A DNA stretch of 64,000 nucleotides. Source: Rutidosis leptorrhynchoides. Taxonomy: Eukaryota > Streptophyta > Magnoliopsida > Asterales > Asteraceae. The notes beneath the pieces were generated by a model. It was given only the letters and a program-made list of their open reading frames with translations, had not been told where the DNA came from and searched no databases. Each line of letters begins with the position of its first letter. Positions within the stretch are counted from its first letter, which is position 1. Where the stretch lies: contig NC_092341.1 in NCBI RefSeq assembly GCF_046630445.1, positions 27,542,001 to 27,606,000 of the forward strand, written 5' to 3'. This document shows positions 1 through 9,993 of the stretch, piece by piece. Made by a program: the position numbers and the translations under genes.

Positions 1-814
1 AACTTTTCGCCTTCATCTTAGTACTTCACTTGATGATGGAACCGAAATTTCAAAAGAAAAAAACCCCACTTCAGGCAGACGAACTTTTCATGAACTATAC
101 ACCACAAGCCGTCTGCCTCTATGAATTATTATATTTTTAGGGTTCGTAGATTGATTTGGAGCAGCGGTGGAGCAGATCTGGATGAACACACCATATCCAT
201 GTAGTAATCGGCGACGGTTCCGGCAAATAAACCGGAGACATTATACAAAATTTATATCATTAGATGCGTAAAATTGTAGCGGATAAATCAGTTGTAGCGG
301 CGACCTCGATTACGGCCGACGGCGGCCATAATCGCCGGTATAAAGGTTTTTGGTTTTAAAAGTTTGAAGAGAGGGGTTCAGTCGAATTTCTGTTTTTTTA
401 TTTTATATTTTATACGGATACGGAGTAATATTTTATATGCTAATGTCGAATTTGACTGGAACACGTGGCCTCACCGGAATGTGTCATAAAAACTTTAGGC
501 TATAAAAATCAGGGATTTTTTTTAGACTGACACCTGTCCCCAAATTTTCGGAATCACTGAGAAGATGTCAATTCATCCCTTTTAATTTATACGGAGTATA
601 TGTTAGACATGTAAATGTAAAATTACAATTTGGATTGCTGCCCTAGTCCAAATAGTCCAGAACTCACTCTCTCAAATGGGCTATTTGATCAAGATTAAAA
701 AGAATCAGTCAACCATTTCTTTTGTCAGTCGCTGTTTGTGTTTTAATACTAAAATTAAAATTTCCATAAAAACCAGTCAATAATGGAAGAAATTCAGTAA
801 ATTTATGTTAAAAA
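1..814. other. Upstream intergenic/promoter region, no gene assigned
   Basis: No convincing coding frame was found. The stretch around 290-345 is unusually CpG-rich, with GCGGCG and GCCGGC runs, and 1-160 contains an inverted pair built on CAGACG/CGTCTG. On the minus strand a CGAACCCTAAA leader-like stretch precedes a short ATG reading frame that stops after 13 codons. This could be the 5' end of a divergent gene lying left of the window, but that is a guess. The plus-strand part next to 815 is AT-rich and would be the promoter and leader of the gene that follows. Confidence 0.35.
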
Positions 815-3800
815 ATGACGTTGGGAAAGATTTGCAGAAGAATAAGCATCCGAACGTCTGAAAGATTCAGACTTTCTTTAAGCAAACGTTTCTTTACCAC
901 CACCAACACCAACACCAACAACAACAACAACAACAAACCCAAAACTGAACCAAATGAAGAGAAGAATGACGCTTCCTTAACTCACCATGACTCATATCGA
1001 GACCTAGATAAGCTTGATTTCATGACCGCTACAAAGATCCTCTTCACTACTCCGCCAAAACCGAAGAAATTCGGGTACGCATTTTATCAAACACTTGGCG
1101 TGCAATTGCGTATACAACTCTAGCTATGTTAATTATCTTTACCCTTTTTTGTGTGCTAAAGTCCTTCCTTTGTGTGTTACTTTTGAGTTAATTTGTGTTA
1201 CTGGGACAGCTACTTTGGTAGTATATTTAGACTTTATAGATTTATATTAGCAATTTACTACGGTTCAGAGTATGATCACCCTTACGATAATGTAATGTCA
1301 TTCGATTATATTCAGTTTCCTTTTAGAATGTGCTGAATAGGACTTATAGCCTGTTTTCGTTACAAATTTACATCATTGACCTTTATAGCAAGCAAAATGT
1401 GATTATCGATATCATTTGGATATTGATCTTGTATTCTTGTTTGATATGTGTAAGAAATTCTTGTAGTGAGTAAACCATTTAAGGATTAGTCGATTAGGGC
1501 TATATTTCACCTCTAACAAATAAAATTTGTTAACTTCAAACCACTAACGTGTATAGATGGATTAATATATTTCTTTTGTGGGTTGCACTTTTATGTTGTG
1601 AACAGACCCTAAATATTTCATATTGGATCTTGTATACTTGTTGTGAAGAGAGTTGAAGACAGGAACTAATAAGATATGAAGAATAAAAGAGAAAATGAGA
1701 TGACAACTTTTACCCATGTACTTTCATGCCAATTTGGGTTACGTTTACTATCTAACAGGTCAAATGGGTTAGATTGAAATATTTAGTAGAGAATTGAATG
1801 GGACAAGAGTTTAAGAAAAAATTAGAACGGATAACAACTATAAGAGAAACTAAAATGGACAGTTTTAATCATATGATTTGAAACTATAGTAGTATCAGTA
1901 TTATCATATGTTTTTATGTGTTTTAGTGTTGATTTGTGTATGACCGTTTGATAAGTATTTTGAGTTGAATTGTAGAATACTACTAAAGTAACTTTATCTT
2001 TTAATTGCATCCATGATGCTGTTAACTGTGTAAATTTATTGCCATTTATATCAGTCTCATGGAAGACTATAGATTTATAGAAATCAAGACTTAAAAACAC
2101 TAGCTGGTAAACAGTTGAAACGATTGATCATTTTGGATAAACCCTATCAGTTTGATCAACTTACTGTTAAAATACAATGCAAATTTGGAATAATATGAAA
2201 TTTGTAAATATGTATGGAAAAATATCTAGATATTAATATGTATAAGAAAATATCTAGATATTAATATGTAAAAGAAATATCTAGATATTTATATGTAGAA
2301 AAATCTAGATAATATAGATATTTGTAGGTGAGAAATATCTAGATATTTATCTATGGAAATATCTAGTTTCTAGAATGTTCCATGGAGTAGTATAAATATA
2401 GGTGGGTGTTTCATTTGTGTAATGTGTGAAAGTTGTGAGAGTGAAATAAGAAGTGAGTTGTGAAGAAGAGAAGAAGAGTGTGAGTTAGCGAAAGTAGAGA
2501 AGAGAAAACTTGCAAGTAATATTGTAATTGTAATTTAATATAAGTGTTTTTGTTAAGTTTTCCGATCAAGCCTTAGTTTGTGTTTAAGTTCTTAGTGCAC
2601 TTTTGCTGTTCTTATTATATGGTCGGCTCTGCCGCCTAAGTAATACATGGTCGGTTATACCGCCTAAAGATATATGGTCGACACTGTCGCCTAAGTACAT
2701 TGTGCACTAAGGATTTATAAAATTAAAGGCTAATCAACGTCAAAGTGTTGGTGTAGTGAGTCTAGTATAGTCTAGGTCCTCTATAGTGGGTGTGTTGGGC
2801 TCGTCGAAGCATCCAACAATTGGTATCAGAGCGGGTCGTTCGGGACCATTTCTAGTGGAGGAAATCGGTAAACGTTGGACATTTACATCGACTTGTTTTC
2901 ACCAAGGCTCTAAGGGAGATTCTGTCGGAGCACAGTTAGGAACTGTGAAAGCTCATCGGTCAGGGACCAAGCTTATTGGACGTTAGACGTCATGATGACA
3001 GATCTTGCAAGTACGAGTAGTGGAATCAAGAGTCTCAATAACCACAACTATGGTTATTGGCGGACTTGTATAGAATCCTACCTACAAGGACAGGATTTAT
3101 GGGAAATAGTTGCTGGCAGTGACACAACGCCTCCACCGAAAGAAAATGCCGAAGCCTTGAGAAAATGGAACATCAAGGCCGGGAAGGCTTTATTTTTATT
3201 GAAGACTACAATCGAGGAGGATCTATTGGAGCACATCCGTGACGAGAAAACACCAAAGGCAGCTTGGGAAACTTTTGAAAAATTATTTTCAAAGAAGAAT
3301 GAAGCACGACTCCAGCTCTTGGAAAATGAGCTCGCAGGTATCTCACAAGGAAGTCTATCTATTTCCCATTATTTCACCAAGGTGAAATCTATTTGTCGTG
3401 AGATATCTCAGCTTGCTCCTGAAGAGAAAGTGAGTGATGCAAAGATGAAGAGAATTATCATCCATGGTTTAAGATCCGAGTATAATGGATTTATAGCCGC
3501 TGTGAGAGGATGGCCTACTCAACCATCATTAATAGAGCTGGAGAATCTATTGGCTAATCAAGAGGCATTAGCCAAGCAGATGAATGAAGTAACCATAAAA
3601 GACGGAGAAGAGGAACTTTTCACCAATAAGAAGAAAGCAACATCTCGAAGACAAGAGGCGATGAAAGAAAGTAAGACATATGGGTGGAAGGGTCACCCAA
3701 AATCAAAAGGCAACGCTTCAGGGGGAGCTCAACAAGGAAGAAGAGATCATCACCAACAATACGGGGAAAATGATAAGAGAAAGAATGGTGAATGCTTCAA

Positions 3801-6800
3801 TTGTGGCAAGAAGGGTCATTTTGCTCGAGATTGTAGATTCCCCAGAAGGCGAACTTTCGAAGGAAATGTGGCCGCCGTAAGAGATGAGAAGAAAGAGGTC
3901 ACATTCGAAGCATCCATTAATGAGGAAACTTGGGATGCAGAAGCAGGACTCTTCGTTGAAGCTGACATGGATGATCAAGCTCTTGCAGCAACCTTAAAGT
4001 CAAAAATAAACTACAAAGATGATTGGATCATTGATTCTGGGTGCTCAAATCATATGACCAATGATGAGACGAAGCTGCAAGAAATGGAGGATTACAAAGG
4101 AAAGAGAGTCGTGTTGACAGCCGACAATTCAAGGTTGTCTATTTCTCACATTGGAAAGACAATAATTCCAAATGAAGGCGACTCTCATAAGCTCCAACTC
4201 GAGAAGGTGTATCTTGTCCCTGGCCTAAAGAAGAATTTACTGTCAGTACCACAATTGACAGCAGAAGGGAACTATGTGCTCTTTGGACCAGAAGATGTGT
4301 CCGTATTCAAGAGAGTAAAGGTGGTTGGCAATCCAGTTATGCATGGAAGAAGAATAGAATCGGTCTATGTATTATCTGCTGAAACAACTTATGTGGATAA
4401 GACTCGAAAAAATGAGACGGCTGATCTTTGGCATGAACGTCTTGGGCATGTGGGCTACAACAAGTTAAAGGAGATGATGGTAAAACGCATAGTAAATGGG
4501 CTTCCTCAAATTGATATCCGAACAGATACAATATGTGCTGGATGTCAATTTGGCAAAGCTCACCAATTGCCATTCAAGGAGTCAGCGCATCAGTCCAAGA
4601 CACCACTAGAGCTCATACACTCAGATGTTTTCGGCCTAGTGAAACAAACATCACTTGGAGGTATGAAATATATGGTGACATTCATTGATGACTTCTCAAG
4701 ATATGTGTGGGTTTACTTCATGAAGGAGAAGTCGGAGACTTTTCTGAAGTTTAAAGAGTTCAAGAACAAGGTAGAAAGTGAGCTCAATACTAAGATTCGA
4801 TGCTTACGCACAGATAATGGAGGAGAATATTTATCAACCGAGTTCAATATCTATCTTAAGAAGCACAAGATCAGAAGGCAATTAACTTGCCCTAATACTC
4901 CACAACAGAATGGAGTGGCAGAACGTAAGAATCGTCATCTTGCTGAAACCTGTCGAAGTATGCTTCATGGTAAGAATGTACCAGGAAAATTTTGGGCCGA
5001 ATGTATGAGGACGGCTTCATACGTGATTAACAGACTCCCACAAACAAAGTTGGGGTATATTTCACCATATGAAAGATTATGGAAGATCAAGCCAACCGTC
5101 AACCATCTCAAGGTTTTTGGATGTGTATGCTACGTCTTCGTACCAGATCATCTACGAAGCAAATTTGATAAGAAGGCAATTCGGTGCATTTTTGTCGGTT
5201 ATGATGAATCAAGAAAAGGATGGAGATGTTGTGATCCAAATACTGGGAAGTGTCATACTTCAAGAAATGTGGTATTTGATGAAGCTTCTTCATGGTGGTC
5301 ACCTCAAAAGATAGAGCTTCCAGAATCTCATGGATTAGAAGAAGTTCCAGAAGAGAAAGAAGAACATAAAGAGCACATATCGGATCCAATTAAAGAAGGA
5401 GATGGATCGTACTCTAAGGAAACGAGTCCATGGAAAACTGGGGTACATCAATCTACATTCGAAGAGGTTTGTCCAAGCCAAATGGATGCCGAGGAGCATG
5501 TGCAAGAATTACGGAGATCAACAAGGCCGAGGCAACCTAATCTGAGGTATGCCAATGCTGCTCATGTGGATGAATTAATACATATTGAGCCTTCCACTTA
5601 TGAAGAAGCAGCACAAAGTCAAGAATGGCAGAAAGCGATGGAAGAAGAAATTAATGCACTAAAAGAAAACCAGACATGGAGTTTAGTTCCAAAGCCAAAA
5701 GATGTAAAACCAATATCTTGTAAATGGGTTTACAAGGTGAAGACTCGATCAGATGGCTCCATTGAAAGGTATAAAGCTCGACTTGTTGCTAGAGGTTTTT
5801 CTCAACAATATGGGCTGGATTATGAAGAAACGTTTAGTCCAGTGGCGAAGATCACAACAATTCGAGCTCTACTAGCTTTAGCCGCTAGCAAATCTTGGAA
5901 GCTGTGGCAGATGGATGTCAAGAACGCGTTCTTACATGGAGAACTTGACAAAGAAATTTATATGGAGCAACCAAGAGGCTTTGAGAACAAGTCCCATCCT
6001 GACCATGTCTGCAAATTAAAGAAAGCACTATACGGCTTGAAGCAGGCTCCAAGAGCTTGGTACGGGAAGATTGGCGAGTTTTTAGTAAAAAGTGGTTTCA
6101 CAGTTGCTCCTTCAGATTCTAGTTTATTTGTGAAACAAGATCAAGGAAAACTAGCCATAGTGCTAGTATATGTGGATGACTTAATCATCACGGGAGATCA
6201 CTATGAGGAGATTCAAAGAACAAGAGAGAATCTGTCTATCAGATTTCATATGAAGGAGCTTGGAGAACTCAAACATTTTCTTGGACTCGAAATAGAGCAG
6301 AAAAGAGAAGGATTATTTCTGGGACAACAGAAATATGCGCGAGATCTTTTACAAAAGTACGAAATGCTTAATTGCAAACCTATCTCAACTCCGATGGATC
6401 CGAATACAAAACTACGAGCAGATGAAGGAAAAAGTCTGCAAGATGTTACCATATATCGAAAGATGGTCGGAAGTCTTATTTATCTCACACTAAGCCGGCC
6501 AGATATATCTTATGCAGTTGGAGTGGTTAGTCGATACATGAGCAATCCGAAGAAGCCTCACCTTGATGTTGTACGACGCATCTTAAGGTATGTTAAAGGC
6601 ACTATCAACTTTGGTATTTTATACAAGAAAACAAAAGAATGTCATGTGGCTGGATATTGTGACGCCGATTACGCTGGAGACTATGATACACGACGGTCAA
6701 CAACTGGATACATGTTTAGTCTTGGATCGGGAGTAATATCATGGTGCAGCAAGAGACAACCAACTGTATCCTTATCAAGCACTGAAGCAGAATATCGATC

Positions 6801-8631
6801 GGCATCATCAGCAACACAAGAAATTACATGGTTGAAACAACTAATGGAAGATCTTCATCAATCAACAGATTATCAAGTAAATCTTCTTTGCGATAACCTA
6901 TCAGCTATACGACTAGCAGAAAATCCAGTCTTTCATGCAAGAACAAAACATATAGAAGTGCACTATCACTATGTTCGTGAGAAGGTCCTTAAAGGAAAAA
7001 TCAAGATGGTGCCAACAAAGACAGATGAACAGGTTGCAGATATATTCACCAAGAGCCTAAGTAAATCAAAGTTTGAAAAATTCAGAGAAGCACTTGGAAT
7101 GGTCTGCAAGTCATCGTTGGAAGAAAATTTGCATTTAGGGGGAGTGTTAAAATACAATGCAAATTTGGAATAATATGGAATTTGTAAATATGTATGGAAA
7201 AATATCTAGATATTAATATGTATAAGAAAATATCTAGATATTAATATGTAAAAGAAATATCTAGATATTTATATGTAGAAAAATCTAGATAATATAGATA
7301 TTTGTAGGTGAGAAATATCTAGATATTTATCTATGAAAATATCTAGTTTCTAGAATGTTCCATGGAGTAGTATAAATATAGGTGGGTGTTTCATTTGTGT
7401 AATGTGTGAAAGTTGTGAGAGTGAAATAAGAAGTGAGTTGTGAAGAAGAGAAGAAGAGTGTGAGTTAGCGAAAGTAGAGAAGAGAAAACTTGTAAGTAAT
7501 ATTGTAATTGTAATTTAATATAAGTGTTTTTGTTAAGTTTTCCGATCAAGCCTTAGTTTGTGTTTAAGTTCTTAGTGCACTTTTGCTGTTCTTATTATAT
7601 GGTCGGCTCTGCCGCCTAAGTAATACATGGTCGGTTATACCGCCTAAAGATATATGGTCGACACTGTCGCCTAAGTACATTGTGCACTAAGGATTTATAA
7701 AATTAAAGGCTAATCAACGTCAAAGTGTTGGTGTAGTGAGTCTAGTATAGTCTAGGTCCTCTATAGTGGGTGTGTTGGGCTCGTCGAAGCTTCCAACACT
7801 TACATGTTAAAAACTTGTCGTAGTTAAGTGCGTTTCAAAATTGTTATGGATGTGATGTGTTTTGTTCCTGCATAAAATATATAATGTCAACTATTTTCAT
7901 CAAACCATTCTGCTAATTACATTTAATGTATTGATTTAAATGTATGCTTATTCGGCTTTCTAATCGCCAGGCTTGATTTTCATTTGGTTCAGCTCTTCTT
8001 TGTTTGTCTGCCTTCACTCGGTATGTATATATACATCTTCCATCATTGATTTCAAAATATCTACAATATAATGTCATCTAATGGCTCGTTGTTCGTCTTG
8101 TATCAGCTGTCTATTTGGTTGCACAATATGCTCGCCATGAAATGAAGAAAATGGATGCAGTTACCAAACTTCCCTCATTTGTTTCACTTATTCGTTGACA
8201 ATAATTATTTATATTTATTGTTAACTTTTCTTCTTATTATTATAATCTTGTATTATGTATATATACAGGAGTTGGAGAGGATGAAGATTGAAGAAGCCAA
8301 GAAGCTTAAAGCAACCGAAGAAGATTTACTAAAGTCGAATCCACAACTAATAGAGGTAAAACAGAGACTCGAAAGTTTGGAAAAAACCGTAAACGAAATT
8401 GTGATAGAATCCAAAAATCAACGAAGTACAACAACAACAGTTTCAGAGCAACACGATGGTGACAAAACACAGGTTACAAACAAACCTTTAGTTGAAAAAG
8501 ACCGCTCAAATAAACAAGCTTCCAATAAGCAAGAAACACGTGTCAACAATCAGAGAGCTACACAAGGAGGTGTGTCTCGTGACGAGAAGTTATTTGAATT
8601 TGGGCTCGTGCTCATGTGTCTCGTGATGTAG
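815..8631 (+). CDS. Uncharacterised plant membrane/coiled-coil protein, four exons, intron 1 disrupted by copia-1
   Basis: Exons read from splice signals and phase: 815-1074 (donor GG|GTACGC), 7971-8020 (CAG|G to G|GTATGT), 8107-8159 and 8269 to about 8631. Phases join without a frame break to give about 241 residues. The N-terminus is basic and rich in Arg, Ser, Thr and Asn, compatible with an organelle-targeting peptide. It is followed by a segment containing DLDKLDF and ILFTTPPKPKKFG, then by a hydrophobic segment encoded by exons 2-3 (LVQLFFVCLPSLAVYLV), then by a charged helix rich in Glu and Lys (ERMKIEEAKKLKATEEDL) likely to form a coiled coil. I recognise the layout as that of small unannotated plant proteins but know no function. 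Intron 1 is about 6.9 kb, because a 5.6-kb retrotransposon lies in it in the sense orientation. The 3' end is uncertain: a donor-like GGAG|GTGTGTC at 8567 could splice to an unseen last exon instead of stopping at 8629-8631. Confidence 0.7.
2219..2400 (+). promoter_or_regulatory. Copia-1 LTR promoter with evening-element-like sites and TATA box
   Basis: AAAATATCT, the plant evening element, occurs at 2219-2227 and 2247-2255. AAAAATCT, the CCA1-binding-site form, occurs at 2299-2306. Further AAATATCT copies sit within repeated AATATCTAGATATT palindromes. The TATA box TATAAATATA lies about 90 bp further on (2391-2400). The motifs are seen directly; a circadian role is inference, and AT-rich DNA yields such matches readily. 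The same array is in the 3' LTR, offset by +4980. Confidence 0.5.
2592..2710 (+). other. Structured leader element: three covarying bulged hairpins in a closing stem
   Basis: TTAGTGCAC (2592-2600) pairs with GTGCACTAA (2702-2710). Between them are three units: GGTCGGCTCTGCCGCC (2621-2636), GGTCGGTTATACCGCC (2649-2664) and GGTCGACACTGTCGCC (2677-2692). Each folds as a six-pair stem with a bulged U at position 3 and a three-base loop. Pair 6:12 is G-C, G-C, A-U and pair 7:11 is C-G, U-A, C-G across the units, so pairing is kept while bases change. It lies downstream of the TATA box and upstream of gag, hence in the RNA leader. The copy in the 3' LTR is at 7572-7690. Possible roles are packaging, dimerisation or translation control; none is established. 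Confidence 0.6.
2821..2832 (+). other. Primer-binding site of copia-1 (initiator Met-tRNA type)
   Basis: TGGTATCAGAGC starts two bases after the 5' LTR end. This is the standard minus-strand primer site of plant copia elements. Confidence 0.9.
2992..7173 (+). CDS. Copia-1 Gag-Pol polyprotein, intact, 1393 aa
   Basis: One reading frame from ATGATG encodes all copia domains. The Gag helical region covers about residues 1-220, and the zinc knuckle CFNCGKKGHFARDC covers 268-281. The protease has its DSG active site at 348-350. The pre-integrase segment has WHERLGH and a downstream CAGC. The integrase core has Asp545 (HSDVFG), Asp608 (RTDNGGEY) and Glu644 (NGVAERKN). The reverse transcriptase has YVDD at 1060-1063 and [10 protein letters not shown] upstream. 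RNase H has CDADYAGD from about 1223 and STEAEYR later. All catalytic residues are present. The last codons run into the 3' LTR, which begins at 7145, so the LTR encodes the C-terminus. Retrovirus-like replication in cytoplasmic particles is the known family role. An alternative upstream start is unlikely because this ATG follows the PBS leader directly. Confidence 0.95.
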   Translation: MMTDLASTSSGIKSLNNHNYGYWRTCIESYLQGQDLWEIVAGSDTTPPPKENAEALRKWNIKAGKALFLLKTTIEEDLLEHIRDEKTPKAAWETFEKLFSKKNEARLQLLENELAGISQGSLSISHYFTKVKSICREISQLAPEEKVSDAKMKRIIIHGLRSEYNGFIAAVRGWPTQPSLIELENLLANQEALAKQMNEVTIKDGEEELFTNKKKATSRRQEAMKESKTYGWKGHPKSKGNASGGAQQGRRDHHQQYGENDKRKNGECFNCGKKGHFARDCRFPRRRTFEGNVAAVRDEKKEVTFEASINEETWDAEAGLFVEADMDDQALAATLKSKINYKDDWIIDSGCSNHMTNDETKLQEMEDYKGKRVVLTADNSRLSISHIGKTIIPNEGDSHKLQLEKVYLVPGLKKNLLSVPQLTAEGNYVLFGPEDVSVFKRVKVVGNPVMHGRRIESVYVLSAETTYVDKTRKNETADLWHERLGHVGYNKLKEMMVKRIVNGLPQIDIRTDTICAGCQFGKAHQLPFKESAHQSKTPLELIHSDVFGLVKQTSLGGMKYMVTFIDDFSRYVWVYFMKEKSETFLKFKEFKNKVESELNTKIRCLRTDNGGEYLSTEFNIYLKKHKIRRQLTCPNTPQQNGVAERKNRHLAETCRSMLHGKNVPGKFWAECMRTASYVINRLPQTKLGYISPYERLWKIKPTVNHLKVFGCVCYVFVPDHLRSKFDKKAIRCIFVGYDESRKGWRCCDPNTGKCHTSRNVVFDEASSWWSPQKIELPESHGLEEVPEEKEEHKEHISDPIKEGDGSYSKETSPWKTGVHQSTFEEVCPSQMDAEEHVQELRRSTRPRQPNLRYANAAHVDELIHIEPSTYEEAAQSQEWQKAMEEEINALKENQTWSLVPKPKDVKPISCKWVYKVKTRSDGSIERYKARLVARGFSQQYGLDYEETFSPVAKITTIRALLALAASKSWKLWQMDVKNAFLHGELDKEIYMEQPRGFENKSHPDHVCKLKKALYGLKQAPRAWYGKIGEFLVKSGFTVAPSDSSLFVKQDQGKLAIVLVYVDDLIITGDHYEEIQRTRENLSIRFHMKELGELKHFLGLEIEQKREGLFLGQQKYARDLLQKYEMLNCKPISTPMDPNTKLRADEGKSLQDVTIYRKMVGSLIYLTLSRPDISYAVGVVSRYMSNPKKPHLDVVRRILRYVKGTINFGILYKKTKECHVAGYCDADYAGDYDTRRSTTGYMFSLGSGVISWCSKRQPTVSLSSTEAEYRSASSATQEITWLKQLMEDLHQSTDYQVNLLCDNLSAIRLAENPVFHARTKHIEVHYHYVREKVLKGKIKMVPTKTDEQVADIFTKSLSKSKFEKFREALGMVCKSSLEENLHLGGVLKYNANLE
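7145..7798 (+). repeat. 3' LTR of copia-1
   Basis: This LTR has the same length (654 bp) as the 5' copy, with four substitutions counted by eye. It follows the polypurine tract TTAGGGGGAG and ends in CCAACA before the CTTAC duplication. It provides polyadenylation inside the host intron and would be able to truncate host transcripts; this is inference. Confidence 0.95.
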
Positions 8632-9829
8632 AATGTTATGCTCGACGAGTCAACATAACTCAGAAATTTTTTCTTTCACTTCTACCGAGTATAGGTGGCA
8701 AAATGGTAACTGGGTAAGCTCAGCATGGCTAGTCCTACAAACAATATATTGTTTGTGTTTTGAATTATGTATGTAGTTATAGTTAGCTTATGTGATTACA
8801 GTTGATTACAGTATTTTGATAGTCATCTATTTTTTTTCTTTCTTTCTTTGAATATATCTTTGTATTTGTATTATATGCTTATGAATACATATCTCCAACG
8901 GGAGGAACGTCGTCTGGTCCAAATCCTGAGGATGAACCACAAAAGAAGGGATCCGCACAAAAAGCGCACAATAATAAGCAACCCGACCTAATCCAAACAA
9001 ACACGCAACAACCACTTCCTTCCACCTCTTCTTGCCCCCAAAGACCACGAATATCCACCACCAACAAGGATGGACCACCCACTCGATGGAGGAAAACCAA
9101 CGGGGTGGTGAACCACCAACGATTACCTGTAGCGAGCCACATATAAAGGAAAACGGTGGATAACCGGAGAGTGGCTACCGGTGGCCACCACCAACGCGAC
9201 CAACTTACCTGGTGGCTCCAACGAGAGCGACGGGTAAAGTTACAAAAACAGCGGGCAAAATAGGGATCTGGGCTACCGTAGCCAATCCCACCACGAGAAC
9301 GGCGGTGGAAGAGGCTATGGTGGCCGGATCAACCCCTCGGCACCTAGAATTCATGTTTTTTTGCCTTTGTCTTTATCCAAGGTTATTATCACTAGAAACA
9401 GAATTATCCAAACTCATACGTAGTATTATTTTCACATAATCTGAAAAAAATTGTCCATGCTAAGGTCAACATTTACCTCATCAAAAGTGAATACAAATGC
9501 AAATTAAATAATAGATCAATGTGTATACATCAAGGCATGAAAATTACTTACTGACTTAAGCACGTACAACCCCTCAATGCAACGGAAACGTATTTGTATT
9601 GATTCAAAAGGTTTTAATTGAAGCATGGCAGTAAACAAGGAAAAAGTTTTATTAGATCATATTATAAAGAAAATACTATATCAAAATAATCATTCAGTCA
9701 TATAAAATTTTAATAAGTAAACTGAATAAAATAAAAATAAAACTTCATATCATTAAGTATGTAGGTAACATGAAATGTAAATCAACATACCCCCGTTCCT
9801 TAAACGGAAAATAACAATAAATCAAATAA
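8632..9829. other. Region between host gene and F-box 1, no firm gene
   Basis: 8640-8880 is AT-rich. 8881-9330 is relatively GC-rich with GGTGG/CCACC repeats. One plus-strand frame stays open from about 8850 to 9146 and is rich in Pro, Gln, Asn and Lys, so it could be a terminal exon of the preceding gene. However, I see no good acceptor site at its start and do not call it. 9340-9829 is AT-rich, and around 9490-9540 it resembles 54010-54060, part of the duplicated segment. Confidence 0.35.
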
Positions 9830-9963
9830 GGGGAGTGATTCGTACACCACCTGTTTTTAGCCGTATACCACCAAAGGTGTTTTACAGTGTTGTACTGTAA
9901 AACACGGTAAAAGCATCTTTAGTGGTATACGGCTAAAAATAGGTGGTGTACGAATCAAACCCC
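9830..9963. mobile_element. Mutator-type MITE, 134 bp, with 9-bp target duplication
   Basis: The element is almost entirely a long inverted repeat. The left arm starts GGGGAGTGATTCGTACACC and the right arm, read on the minus strand, starts GGGGTTTGATTCGTACACC; the arms match over about 50 bases. It is flanked by perfect 9-bp direct repeats ATCAAATAA (9821-9829 and 9964-9972), the TSD length typical of Mutator-like elements. No coding capacity. The corresponding place downstream of F-box 2 (about 62235-62265) has similar flanking sequence without the element, giving an empty-site comparison. It sits about 30 bp beyond the F-box 1 stop, so it may lie in the 3'UTR. Confidence 0.85.
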
Positions 9964-9993
9964 ATCAAATAATTGAATGAGCACGACATGTTT

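Larger units (their letters stand above)
2165..2818 (+). repeat. 5' LTR of copia-1
   Basis: U3 has a cluster of AATATCTAGATATT-like palindromes (2219-2365), then a TATA box TATAAATATA near 2391-2400, placing transcription start near 2425. The remainder (R/U5) holds three tandem hairpin units (2619-2695) enclosed by a 9-bp inverted repeat. The terminal dinucleotides TG and CA are intact, and the PBS follows after two bases. Confidence 0.95.
2165..7798 (+). mobile_element. Copia-1: complete, young Ty1/copia retrotransposon in host-gene intron 1
   Basis: A 654-bp LTR lies at each end (2165-2818 and 7145-7798), both TGTTAAAA...CCAACA. A perfect 5-bp target duplication CTTAC lies at 2160-2164 and 7799-7803. 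The primer-binding site TGGTATCAGAGC (complementary to initiator Met-tRNA) is at 2821-2832 and the polypurine tract TTAGGGGGAG ends at 7144. I count four differences between the LTRs by eye (about 0.6%), which indicates a recent insertion. The internal region encodes a single uninterrupted polyprotein. Domain order protease, integrase, RT, RNase H defines Ty1/copia. All parts required for autonomous movement appear present, but activity is not shown by sequence alone. Confidence 0.95.

Noticed and set aside
8879-9142. Minus-strand frames of 83-87 codons behind the host gene
   Set aside because: No domain, no homologue recognised, and the opposite strand is also open; GC-rich composition explains both.
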